Assembly: GCA_028287465.1 (NCBI GenBank)
Contig: JAQBPO010000082.1
Coordinates: 122,209-186,208, forward strand
Direction: 5' to 3'
Origin: Fibrobacterota bacterium
GTDB lineage: Bacteria; Fibrobacterota; Fibrobacteria; UBA11236
DNA: 64,000 nucleotides
Made by a program: the position numbers and the translations under genes. This document shows, piece after piece, positions 9,950-18,839 of this stretch. Every line of letters begins with the position of its first letter. The first letter of the stretch is position 1. The notes beneath the pieces were generated by a model, which searched no databases, was not told the origin of the DNA, and saw nothing but the letters and a program-made list of their open reading frames with translations.

Positions 9950-12900
9950 CCTGGAAGACCCTGAGACTTTTGGCTCTGCTGGCTGTGCTGGCGGGGCGCG
10001 CCGAGCTGGCGCTGGCTTTCGACGATTGCACTTTGTGCGGGGGAAGCGATGTGCCGGGTTCCAACAATCCTCCCGAGTCGAAACCACCTCCCGACAATCC
10101 GCCACCTTGTCCGGCCACGAGCGGGAGCGGATCTGGAAACGCATGCAAGGAGAAAACTGCATCCCCCCCGGCCTGCGCAGGTGATCCAGTTGCCCTCGGC
10201 GGGGGAAGCATCAATATTTCGAGGACAGATTTCGAATTACCAGGAATCATTCCAATCAGGATGGATTTCAATTATCACTCATCAAGTAATATTGCTGGGC
10301 ATTTCGGATTCGGTTGGTATTTCAATTACGAAATGCGGATTAAAGCAGATGAAGACGGGAATTATTTTCTGCGGACCGAATCAGGTGCGGTAAGAAAATA
10401 TTCCCCCGTTGGAGAGCAGATAGCGGGAGAGGCTTCCCAGGATCTGTTCAAAGTAAATTCAAATGGGACATATACATTAGAGCGCTTCAATGGGAGACTT
10501 TATGAATTCAATTCATGGGGCACACTTTCATTTGTAACCGATAGAAGCGGAAATTACTTGCACTTTATTTATGAAGATGGGGGTACTGGTAATCCCGTTA
10601 AAATGCCGATATATGGAACCTCGAGAAATTTGCCATATACAGATTATTTCGAGATAGCGGGTTACGATTACAGGCTAAAAAGAATCGAGAATGGAGCAAG
10701 CCCAGCTAACCAATCCGTTGATTTCAGGTATAATAGTTTTGGGTATGTGGACCAAGTAACTGACCACGCAGGAAGGACATTCACTTATTCATATGATCCG
10801 AATTTCGGGACGCTGCAGCGGGTCACCAATGCGGTTGGCGAATTCGTCTACTACAATTACAATCCGTCCAGTCCACTCCAAGTCACATCCTTTATCAACC
10901 AGGCTCGATGCAATCAGGATGGGAATGAACTAGTGTCGAACGAATATGGGACTGATGGAAGAATAAGCCGCCAAACCTTTAATGGTAAAGATCTCTTGTT
11001 TTCTCCCATCACGGAATCATCTTCTCAATCGCAGGTCGTCATCGGAAGCCAAACGACGACTCGGACCACCGGGGTAGCACGAAATTATCTTACCACGAAG
11101 AATTTCGATGCGTATGGTAACCTGCTCAATACCCTTTTCACTACGTACATTGATTCGACGATTAAGTTCAATCCCCCTGTAGCCCCATCCGAAACGTATA
11201 GGATTAAAATCGATAGCTTTGACGTTATTTTGCCGAACCTTTCAACGGCCCCTCAGGTTATCAAAGAGGTAGAAGTGATAAACCAAAAGGGGTTGCTTGT
11301 AAAAAAAATCAAGCCCGATGGATCTTATTCGCAATTCAAATATGATGCCAGGCTAAGGTTAACCGAAGAATTGATGAGCATATTCAACCCAGTTTCAATG
11401 GATACCGGCCGGTATTTTGTTAGGACGACTTATTTTTCAAATACAAATCTACCGACGCGTATTTCCACAGGTGAAATTGGAATCGATTCAACATTCACCA
11501 ATTACGAATACGATCCGATTTCCTACAATTTGCGGTTTGAGAAAATACCCATTGACCCCTCAAATCCTTTTACAAATCTCGTTAAAGAATATCGATACGA
11601 CAACAGAGGATTAAAGGTTGAGGTTATCGATTTCCAGGGAAATTCGTCACGTTTCGAATATGACGGCGTGGCATTTGGCACCCCTAATAATGTGGGTACT
11701 GGATTCCTAACAGCCAAAATCGACCAGCTTGGCAACAAAACTACCCTGGTTAATAACCCTATTGGGAGTCCCCTTTACGAAACGGATTCGAAGGGCGGAC
11801 AGAAAACCTGGAATTATGACGCGATGGGAAAACCTATCCGCGTGTGCGATGAGGATGGCATTTGTACAGTAAATACCTACCTGAACTCGCAATTAATTCG
11901 TAGTGAGGATGGAGTTATAGGTTCGGCTGGGGGCCGTATAACTCGCTTCGAATATGATCAGAATGGTCGGTTGACACGGAAAGTGCGAATAATGGAGGAC
12001 GGCTCTGAATTCATCCTGGCCGGAATGCTTTACGATGCAGACGGCAGAATTGTCCGGGAATACGACCAAGCCGGGGTAAGGAAAAGATTCGAGTACGATG
12101 CAATGGGCCGAGTTGTTTCTGAAATAGATTCCCTGAACCATATTACCCGTCTCTTCCATGATGTCAATGGAAATCTTTATGCGAAACTCGATCCCGTTGG
12201 GAATCTGGAGTTAAATGTTTTTGATGGACTGGGACGGTTGTTAAAAAAAACCGATCCGAATAATTCCGTTCTTCCTCCCGCTTCAAGGAAAAGTGAAAAA
12301 TGGGTGTTCGGCTTCAGGGACGTTCCATCAGTCGAAGAGGATCCACTCGGAAATGTTGTTCATTATAAATATGACGGGCTTGATCGCAAGATTTTCAAAG
12401 TAGGGTTCATTTCCGATACGACTCTTTGGGGCTATACGGGGGAGAGATTGACTTCCATCCGTACTCCAGAAGGACGACTCACAAGGTTTACCTATGATAA
12501 AGTCGGCCATATGCTGCAAAAGGTTATAAAAATTGGTGATAATAATCTGGTCCGAGATGCTAATGACTGGGTAGAGGAATACCAGTACGACAAAAATGGA
12601 AAACTATTGCGCGAAGTGCGGCAGGGAGTAATCGCGAGGCGCTTAGGGTATAATCTTGCATCGAAACTTATTAGCGATACCGACGGCGTTGGTTCTGCTA
12701 TTTCAATCGAATACTACCCAACTGGGGAAATCAAAGATGTTAAACTTCCAACGGGTGCCCAATTCGATTACTTCTACGACAATCTTGGAAGATTGATCCG
12801 AACAACAGATCCTTTGGGAATACAGAGAACTTCCATTTTCGATGCCCGAGGAAATACCATTGAGGACAATTTTCCGGGGAAAGGCAGCATTCTAAGGGAA

Positions 12901-15102
12901 TACGATGGAGCCGGCGGACTTACAAAATCCAAAGATTCCGCGGGGATTTTCACCCAATTTACTTTGGATGGAAATGGCCAAATCATCGAGACGCAAAATA
13001 ACCTCGGTTATAAAACCAAAAGTACTTTGGACGGATTAAGCCGGATTATAACACGCGAAGATGAGCGGGGATTCAAGATAAATACCGCCTTTGATGATTT
13101 GGGCCGGATTATCAGTATCAAGGACAACGAAGATCACGAAACCAAAATATCTTATTTGAATTTGCCTATGGGGGTGCGTAAAACCACGATTTTTCCGGAC
13201 AATCGGACCGAGATCGAAGAATTCAATAGGGAGCGGGAGCTGGTATCCAGGATCGACCCCAAAGGACAGCGGTCGGATTTTTCATATGATACTCTCGGCC
13301 ACCTGTGTCAAATCCATGTTGTCGGAGGGGCGACAATACGCTACAAGCGCGATCCACAATTTCGGATGAACCGGATGGAAAAAGGAGGAATCACGACTCA
13401 ATATTCCTTCGACATGGCGGACCGTGTTATCTCGATGGTGCAGACTCTAGACGGAAAGGATTTCAGGTTTGACTACAGCTATGACGATGCGACGAACACG
13501 GACAAAATTAAGTATCCTGGCGGGATGACACTGATTGTGAAAAAGGATATTCGCAACCGGATTTCAAGGCAAATGCTCGGAACCCGATTGGTTCACCAGT
13601 ATGTTTATGACGGCTTCAAATTGGAAAAGAACATTTTAGGAAATGGGCTGACTGAGAACTACGTATCAACCCCATCAGGTAAAGCCGAAAAGTTCCAGGT
13701 TACCGGGGGTACCGGGGTTTTCCCCGCTTTTGACGTCGGTTATGGCGCTTCGGGAAATGTCGATTTTATCAGGAAGTACCACGATGCATCCCGATCGCAA
13801 TCATATGGATACGATAGTTCCGGCCAGATAACATCCTATCGCGAAGGCCAATTAAATGCTTCAAACCAAATATCGAATCCTTCTTTGCAATCCGGCTGGT
13901 CTTTCGATTCCCGCGGCAACTGGACCCAGATTTCGCTTAATGGCGCAATCACCAGCCGGAACCATGACATTCTCAATTCGGTGCAATCCGAGGGGGCGTT
14001 GCAAGCCACGTACGATGATGCCGGGAATCTACTTTCCTATGCTGGAAATTCCTTTTCATGGGATCCTGAGGGGCATCTCGCCTCCGCAAACGGTTATCAA
14101 TACGAGTATGGTGCTGATGGGAATAGGGCAGTGGCGAGGGCGCCGGGAGGGAATGCAACTTATTTCGTGGCGGATGGGAGCAGGATCCTCTACGAAGAAA
14201 CCTCCAGCGGGGATTCAAAATCCTTTATTTATGGTTCATATATCGATGAGCCAATAGCTGTGGTACTGAAAAGATCGGGAATCCAGGACACGATGTACTA
14301 CATCCAGGGGATAAACTATAATGTAGAGGCCTTGGCCAATAGTACCGGATCGCTAGTCGAAGTATATGAGTATGCGCCATTCGGTAAACCGAAGATCCAT
14401 ATCGGACCTGGTGTGGACGGCCAGTGGTATACAACAGATGATCAAATTGGTTCCGCAAGCTTGTTTGGAAATTATTATATGTACCAAGGACGGCAATTTG
14501 ATTCAGAAAGCGGGCTATTCTATTTTAGGAATCGGTATTTCAGCACCACATTGGGGCGGTTTATCAGTCGTGATCCCGCTGGCTACAAAAGTGGAGATGT
14601 GAATCTGTACCGCTTTGTGCATAACCATCCCTTCTCTCGAGATCCTTATGGACTTAAAGAAACTTGTCGCATCCTTAGCGTAGTACGGTATTCCAAATCC
14701 GAAGAAATTATGCCCGGGGAATGGCTTCCTGATGGGGTAAAGATTATAGGCGATGCAGGGAAAATCGGAACCGAAGTATCTATCGGTGCGAAAAATGCAC
14801 CGGGGATGTTTGATCGCAAGTCCCTTGATTGGGGTTGCGTTTGCAGACTTTACGAAGTTGGAGAGTATTTCATAGTCCGTATGAAATCCTCTTACCAAGA
14901 GGACATTGTCCGGGAGTGCTGCACTGGCGATGAGTGCTCGAAGAGGTGTAATCAACAAAAATCGAGTGAAATTATCACAGACAGAATTTGGAAAAAAAGA
15001 CACTACGAGGAGCATCCAGAGCGGATTTACATTGAAACCAAATATAGTTCACCTATGGCTACTGGGCCGGGAGGATGTACATGCGGCTCAATCGATCAGT
15101 AG
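9946..15102 (+). CDS. Exported RHS/YD-repeat protein with cysteine-rich C-terminal tip
   Basis: 1718 residues. Signal peptide (about 1-25), a Pro/Ser/Cys-rich linker, then a DUF6531-like segment (DPVALGGGSINISRTDFELP) from about residue 80. Dozens of YD-type repeats follow (RFEYDQNGRLTRK, FEYDAMGRVVSE). The RHS-associated core closes with NLYRFVHNHPFSRDPYGL at about 1551-1570. The remaining ~146 residues are a distinct tip with nine cysteines, including RECCTGDECSKRC, and no catalytic motif that I recognise. In RHS proteins the repeats form a shell and the part after DPxGL is usually a toxin or effector. Codons are GC-rich for the first ~250 bases and clearly AT-richer afterwards, suggesting transfer or replacement of the body. 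The signal peptide argues for Sec export; no T6SS gene is nearby. Start overlaps the upstream lipoprotein gene by ATGA. Confidence 0.88.
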   Translation: MTWKTLRLLALLAVLAGRAELALAFDDCTLCGGSDVPGSNNPPESKPPPDNPPPCPATSGSGSGNACKEKTASPPACAGDPVALGGGSINISRTDFELPGIIPIRMDFNYHSSSNIAGHFGFGWYFNYEMRIKADEDGNYFLRTESGAVRKYSPVGEQIAGEASQDLFKVNSNGTYTLERFNGRLYEFNSWGTLSFVTDRSGNYLHFIYEDGGTGNPVKMPIYGTSRNLPYTDYFEIAGYDYRLKRIENGASPANQSVDFRYNSFGYVDQVTDHAGRTFTYSYDPNFGTLQRVTNAVGEFVYYNYNPSSPLQVTSFINQARCNQDGNELVSNEYGTDGRISRQTFNGKDLLFSPITESSSQSQVVIGSQTTTRTTGVARNYLTTKNFDAYGNLLNTLFTTYIDSTIKFNPPVAPSETYRIKIDSFDVILPNLSTAPQVIKEVEVINQKGLLVKKIKPDGSYSQFKYDARLRLTEELMSIFNPVSMDTGRYFVRTTYFSNTNLPTRISTGEIGIDSTFTNYEYDPISYNLRFEKIPIDPSNPFTNLVKEYRYDNRGLKVEVIDFQGNSSRFEYDGVAFGTPNNVGTGFLTAKIDQLGNKTTLVNNPIGSPLYETDSKGGQKTWNYDAMGKPIRVCDEDGICTVNTYLNSQLIRSEDGVIGSAGGRITRFEYDQNGRLTRKVRIMEDGSEFILAGMLYDADGRIVREYDQAGVRKRFEYDAMGRVVSEIDSLNHITRLFHDVNGNLYAKLDPVGNLELNVFDGLGRLLKKTDPNNSVLPPASRKSEKWVFGFRDVPSVEEDPLGNVVHYKYDGLDRKIFKVGFISDTTLWGYTGERLTSIRTPEGRLTRFTYDKVGHMLQKVIKIGDNNLVRDANDWVEEYQYDKNGKLLREVRQGVIARRLGYNLASKLISDTDGVGSAISIEYYPTGEIKDVKLPTGAQFDYFYDNLGRLIRTTDPLGIQRTSIFDARGNTIEDNFPGKGSILREYDGAGGLTKSKDSAGIFTQFTLDGNGQIIETQNNLGYKTKSTLDGLSRIITREDERGFKINTAFDDLGRIISIKDNEDHETKISYLNLPMGVRKTTIFPDNRTEIEEFNRERELVSRIDPKGQRSDFSYDTLGHLCQIHVVGGATIRYKRDPQFRMNRMEKGGITTQYSFDMADRVISMVQTLDGKDFRFDYSYDDATNTDKIKYPGGMTLIVKKDIRNRISRQMLGTRLVHQYVYDGFKLEKNILGNGLTENYVSTPSGKAEKFQVTGGTGVFPAFDVGYGASGNVDFIRKYHDASRSQSYGYDSSGQITSYREGQLNASNQISNPSLQSGWSFDSRGNWTQISLNGAITSRNHDILNSVQSEGALQATYDDAGNLLSYAGNSFSWDPEGHLASANGYQYEYGADGNRAVARAPGGNATYFVADGSRILYEETSSGDSKSFIYGSYIDEPIAVVLKRSGIQDTMYYIQGINYNVEALANSTGSLVEVYEYAPFGKPKIHIGPGVDGQWYTTDDQIGSASLFGNYYMYQGRQFDSESGLFYFRNRYFSTTLGRFISRDPAGYKSGDVNLYRFVHNHPFSRDPYGLKETCRILSVVRYSKSEEIMPGEWLPDGVKIIGDAGKIGTEVSIGAKNAPGMFDRKSLDWGCVCRLYEVGEYFIVRMKSSYQEDIVRECCTGDECSKRCNQQKSSEIITDRIWKKRHYEEHPERIYIETKYSSPMATGPGGCTCGSIDQ

Positions 15103-15137
15103 GATCCAGTCAAAGCGAGCAGAAGGCAACACGAAAT

Positions 15138-15671
15138 ATGAAAAAAGCTTTTCCAAGTGTCATCATTCTACTTTTGGCTCTCCAGCTTATCGGCTGCAAA
15201 CAAAAAGCCGGAAACGACTCTACAGGAATATCATTTCCTCTGACACGTGATTCCACGTACTTGCCGGTTCCCAATTCGGCGGTTCAAAAAACTGAACTGG
15301 ACAATCCGGAATGTTTTACAGGCTGGAACTTCAAAATAAAGGTTCCATTTAAATCACTCGTTATATTTGAATATTACGATTCGGTATTCGCTTCATTTGG
15401 ATACCGGAAAGTCGATTCCTCGATTGGGATAGGATTGGGCTGGAGAACGAGCCCCTCTCTAGCACCACTCGATTCGTCATCCGAAAAATCGTTCATTCAA
15501 CAGGAATACCAGTCGCCAGATGGTAAGGTGAAATGCCGGGTTTACCTAGAACACAATGCAAAAGCACTTGGCCGCTCTGGCATTCAACTTCTTCCTGGAG
15601 AAAATGCACAAATCGTTACTTCCATTTGCGCCACCACTGTTGCCGAATTGAAAAATCGGTGCGAGGAGTAA
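15138..15671 (+). CDS. KVPFKS-family lipoprotein, copy 1 (next to RHS tip)
   Basis: 177 residues from ATG 15138; an upstream in-frame start at 15075 would run into the RHS gene, and the internal ATG begins a clean lipoprotein signal (lipobox LQLIGC). The mature part has LPVPNSAVQKTELDNPECF, then GWNFKIKVPFKS, a Tyr-rich helix-like stretch, and cysteines in NPEC, VKCRV, SICAT and NRCEE. The same core and the same four cysteines recur in the genes at 17076 and 18135. No known family recognised. Directly downstream of the RHS tip, on the same strand and AT-rich like it, it is a candidate immunity or partner lipoprotein; that role is inferred from position only. Confidence 0.75.
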   Translation: MKKAFPSVIILLLALQLIGCKQKAGNDSTGISFPLTRDSTYLPVPNSAVQKTELDNPECFTGWNFKIKVPFKSLVIFEYYDSVFASFGYRKVDSSIGIGLGWRTSPSLAPLDSSSEKSFIQQEYQSPDGKVKCRVYLEHNAKALGRSGIQLLPGENAQIVTSICATTVAELKNRCEE

Positions 15672-15714
15672 GCAAATAATTGAACCGGAATTTGAGATAA
15701 TACCGATCCGAAAT

Positions 15715-16539
15715 ATGAATAGATTCGTGTTGGCCGGAATTGCATGTATGTTCATCTCAAAGGTTCCCGCCCAACCCGCCCGCTTCAACCCCGTCGACTC
15801 CAACCTCTACCGCGGCGCCGCCCCCGAGACCGTCCAAGAGTTCGCCTTCCTCAAGGAGATCGGCGTCAAGACCATCATCTCCGTCGACCGCGCCAAGCCC
15901 AATTTTAAGGTCGCCGACTCCCTGGGGATGAGGTACATCCAAATCCCCATTGGCTATGACAAAGTACCCCGCGAAAAAGCCATGGACTTCCTCAAGGCCA
16001 TTCAATTGTCCCAGTTCAAACCGCCATTCTTTCTCCACTGCCATGCGGGAAAATTCCGCGGCGGGGCCATGGCGGCCGTGTATCGGATGACGGTGGACAA
16101 ATGGCCCATGGATTCGGCCTACACCGAATTCATCAACCTGGCCGGGAGCGATAAGTACAAGGGCCTTAATTCCAGCGTCAAGGCTTTCAAACCTCCTACG
16201 GCAGGGGAAATCGCCGCGTGGAACTATGACCCTGACAAGCCCCTTCCGGCCGCACCGCTGGCGGAGCGTATGAGCGATATCGATAGGCTTTGGGATGATC
16301 TCAAGAAGTTCGGTCGCGATTCCCTGGAGCAAGGCGGGACAGCCCTGGCTTTGGAAGAGCAGTTCCTGGAAATCAACCGGATCAAGGCCTGCGAGAAATG
16401 CGACGAGGCGACCTACAAGGAAATGGTGGAAGTGTCATACCGCTTCCAGGAAATGCGCAAGTCGGGTGCATACCCCAAGGAAAAGATGGACGCGGTGCAA
16501 CAGGCCTGCGATCGGTGCCATGAGAAGATCCGGAATTAG
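15715..16539 (+). CDS. Exported dual-specificity/tyrosine phosphatase-like protein with CxxCH tail
   Basis: 274 residues with an N-terminal signal-like segment ending PAQ (about residue 20). The first part matches the small PTP/DSP-like phosphatase fold: LYRGAAPETVQEFAFLKEIGVK, then the P-loop HCHAGKFRGG with Cys109 and Arg115 (CX5R). The C-terminal ~90 residues are helical, with a CxxC pair (226, 229) and a terminal QACDRCHEKIRN, i.e. a CxxCH haem-attachment motif in the position it takes in cytochrome c'. A phosphatase fused to a cytochrome c'-like bundle would be unusual; the CxxCH could instead bind metal or be structural. GC returns to the host-like level within this gene. No strong ribosome-binding site is seen. 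Confidence 0.7.
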   Translation: MNRFVLAGIACMFISKVPAQPARFNPVDSNLYRGAAPETVQEFAFLKEIGVKTIISVDRAKPNFKVADSLGMRYIQIPIGYDKVPREKAMDFLKAIQLSQFKPPFFLHCHAGKFRGGAMAAVYRMTVDKWPMDSAYTEFINLAGSDKYKGLNSSVKAFKPPTAGEIAAWNYDPDKPLPAAPLAERMSDIDRLWDDLKKFGRDSLEQGGTALALEEQFLEINRIKACEKCDEATYKEMVEVSYRFQEMRKSGAYPKEKMDAVQQACDRCHEKIRN

Positions 16540-16699
16540 CCGGTAGAACCATCCCTTTTGCAGGACTTGCGGTCCGACATCACGCTCACCGCTTTGACAA
16601 GGCCGCCTACTCCTTGGGCTGATCGATCCTGTGGGTCTGCGACTCGAGAGATCGCTATTCAAGATTCATTTTGATAGAATGAATTCGAATGGGGAGGTA

Positions 16700-17079
16700 A
16701 TGATCGAACCGGAACATTCCTATACGGTGTCCTTACGCATCTCCGGAAAATCACCCAATCCGGATTCAATTGCCGCTGAAATATCGATCCCGGACTGCGG
16801 GATTTCCCGATTGGGAGAATTAAGTGAAGCCGGGGTCATTTACCAGGCATCGACCATTTCTTTCAATGGCTCGGACAATGGCGACGACGGTTACTTTGAT
16901 GAAATCGGGGATAGGTTCAGGTTTCTGTTTGAGTATGAGCATCCACAAATCGTTTGAATTCGTTATGGCTCTCCCGGTATCGGTGGATGCGCATGCGGAT
17001 CCTCGGGGGCTAATACGGAGTAGCCATCTCAATGTGGGGCGAAGTCAACAAAGAACTTGAAGCGAGGACTGCGAAATGA
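16700..17079 (+). pseudogene. DUF4279-like gene, apparently frameshifted twice
   Basis: The first frame (ATG 16700, or 16679) gives only 86 residues to a stop at 16955-16957. It aligns with the DUF4279-like gene at 17707: both have HSYxV near the start, an RL-E block, an FNG-x-x-x-GD block, and then a segment ending near PQI or RDI. Sequence continuing in a second frame reads FEFVMALPVSVDAHADPRGLI, and a third frame reads YGVAISMWGEVNKELEA and ends at TGA 17077-17079, overlapping the next gene's ATG as ATGA. This matches the arrangement of the second copy, so I read it as one ancestral gene with two frameshifts near 16950 and 17020. Alternatively the 86-residue product is real and short. GGGGAGG sits only 2 bases before ATG 16700. 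Confidence 0.5.
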
Positions 17080-17630
17080 AAAGATTGGCGCAAGGACTCG
17101 TAGTCCTCTCAACTGCGGTCCTCACGGCGCTTTCCTGCCATAAAGACACATCCAAAGGCCACGTAGATCAAGCTGTGCGCGCATTCTCGGAGTTCGCAGC
17201 GACGCATCCCATGCTTATTCGGGATTCCGCCATAGGGATATTCAATTCCAGTGTCCATGGTTGTTCGGAAAACCGCAGTTATATGGTAAAGGTCCCCTTC
17301 AAATCCGAGGCCGTGATTGGATTTTACGATTCGAGTTTCACGGCGGCGGGCCTATCCCGTAAGCCAGGAGTCAACGGGAGGTCCGATCAATGGATGGAGT
17401 ACCGATCGAAGGGAGATCCTGGGTCGAGTACAAACCTCCTGACTACTGAGCGGACCTACTTGTCCGGGGATAGATTGGTTCGCTGCCGGGTCTCCTTGGT
17501 ATACAACCAGGACAAGCAGGCCTCCGGCCCCGGGAACTTCGCTTGGGCGCAAGAGTTGCAATCCGTCCTGGTCGCATGCGAACCGAACCTCCCGGCTGCC
17601 GAAAACCCATGCTACCACACTAAAAAATAA
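17076..17630 (+). CDS. KVPFKS-family lipoprotein, copy 2
   Basis: 184 residues; signal peptide with lipobox LTALSC. The core MVKVPFKSEAVIGFYDSSF matches the copies at 15138 and 18135, and the four family cysteines lie in VHGC, LVRCRV, LVACEP and ENPCYH, so two disulfides in the periplasm are plausible. It is the most diverged of the three copies. Its ATG overlaps the TGA of the frameshifted DUF4279-like gene upstream, as does copy 3 with its own DUF4279-like neighbour, which marks a duplicated two-gene cassette. Function unknown; immunity or surface-lipoprotein roles are inferred from context. Confidence 0.7.
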   Translation: MKRLAQGLVVLSTAVLTALSCHKDTSKGHVDQAVRAFSEFAATHPMLIRDSAIGIFNSSVHGCSENRSYMVKVPFKSEAVIGFYDSSFTAAGLSRKPGVNGRSDQWMEYRSKGDPGSSTNLLTTERTYLSGDRLVRCRVSLVYNQDKQASGPGNFAWAQELQSVLVACEPNLPAAENPCYHTKK

Positions 17631-17706
17631 ACGGGCTCAAAGTGACTTTCAAATTTGTCTTCGGTTATTCTGGACCCTCGATCCGAAAAGGATGGAGAAC
17701 CGGTAA

Positions 17707-18138
17707 ATGAAAGGCCATAGCTACTCCGTAGAATTCCGGATCAATTGCAAACAAATCGACCCCGGATTGATCACGAATGAATTGGGTCTAAAACCCGTTC
17801 GACTTTGGGAGGCGGGCGATCCTTATCTGAAAGAAATCAGGACCACTTCCCTTTGGGGGTTCAATGGAGAAGGAGAGGGTGATGAGCGCGAATGGGAGAC
17901 ACTTGAAGAAGGGTTGAACTCAATTCTCGATGCCCTTTGGCCACGCCGTGACATTATCGATCGGTAAAAAAGGGAGTATCGGCTCTATTGGTGTTGCGGG
18001 CATTTTCAAAGCCCATTTGGTGGCGGGCCCACTTTGTCGCCTCAGATACTCAAGCGAGTATCGGATTTCGGAGTTCAACTCAGGCTGGATTGCCATTTTT
18101 TCGAAGAGGATGTCAAAACCGGATTGGACCCATCATGA
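17707..18138 (+). pseudogene. DUF4279 family gene with an in-frame stop codon
   Basis: ATG 17707 has GGAG 9 bases upstream. The first 86 codons give a DUF4279-like N-terminal part (HSYSVEFRI ... ITNELGLKPVRLWEAGD ... ILDALWP). TAA at 17965-17967 interrupts it, but the same frame continues for 56 codons with the family's expected second half (LYWCCGHFQSPFGGGPTLSP, then DFGVQLRLD) and ends at TGA 18136-18138. That TGA overlaps the ATG of the next gene (ATGA at 18135), the arrangement expected if the whole 143-codon frame was once translated. A nonsense mutation or a base-call error explains this best; a single indel does not, because both sides share the frame. DUF4279 has no assigned biochemical role known to me. 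Confidence 0.75.
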
Positions 18139-18686
18139 AATTACGACCCATTAAAGTGTGCGCGATTGTCCTTGGGTTCGGTTCACTAAACCTGGTCCTC
18201 TTATCATGCCGAAATCAGGATTCAGGAAAATCCCGGACTCACCGAATGGAGGATTTCTTGGCTGCGGGTAACCTCTTGCCCGTTCCGGACTCCGCCCTTG
18301 AAAAAGTAAAGCTCGATATCCCAGGCTGTGAAACGGGATGGAATTTCAAAATCAAGGTTCCCTTCAAGTCTCCGGCTATGTTTGAAATGTACGGGAACAG
18401 GTACAGGAAAATGGGGATGGATTCGGTTCCCTATGGGGCCATTGGAGAAAGGTCATGGGTGCAATCGCCCTCGCTGAATCCGGTGGATTCCGGTGCGCAA
18501 AAATTGTCCTCACAACGCATGTATGCCGACAAATCCATGGAATGTTCCATTTATGCATGGTACCTGCAACTGCCCATTGGGAATAAGGCGACGGATTCCC
18601 TGAGGTGGGATGGCGATACGCAAATGGTCACCGTGGTTTGCGGGCCCGACCTTGGGTCTAGCGCCAAAAACTGTTTTAGCCTATGA
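18135..18686 (+). CDS. KVPFKS-family lipoprotein, copy 3
   Basis: 183 residues from ATG 18135; an in-frame start further upstream (17988) would overlap the DUF4279-like frame and would bury the lipobox LVLLSC. After the lipid cysteine it has LPVPDSALEKVKLDIPGCE and GWNFKIKVPFKS, nearly identical to copy 1 (15138), and the four family cysteines (IPGC, MECSI, VVCGP, KNCFSL). It overlaps the broken DUF4279-like gene by ATGA. It is the last gene of the accessory cluster. Expression may suffer if translational coupling from the interrupted upstream frame is needed. Confidence 0.72.
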   Translation: MKLRPIKVCAIVLGFGSLNLVLLSCRNQDSGKSRTHRMEDFLAAGNLLPVPDSALEKVKLDIPGCETGWNFKIKVPFKSPAMFEMYGNRYRKMGMDSVPYGAIGERSWVQSPSLNPVDSGAQKLSSQRMYADKSMECSIYAWYLQLPIGNKATDSLRWDGDTQMVTVVCGPDLGSSAKNCFSL

Positions 18687-18839
18687 GGGCTTCCTGTTCG
18701 GGCTCGCTCCATCCGGGGTAGGCGGCAGGATCCGGTCTCCGCAGGCCTGGAAAATCGGCCCGGGGTCTAGTAAGTTGTCTGGCTCTCATGAACAACGCCA
18801 TGTCCGTCCTTCCCCGGTATACCGCCCCCCTCTAAGACC

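Noticed and set aside
18687..18839. Possible small gene between copy 3 of the lipoproteins and the DUF2062 gene
   Set aside because: The frames are short, lack a ribosome-binding site and have no signal or family-like sequence.
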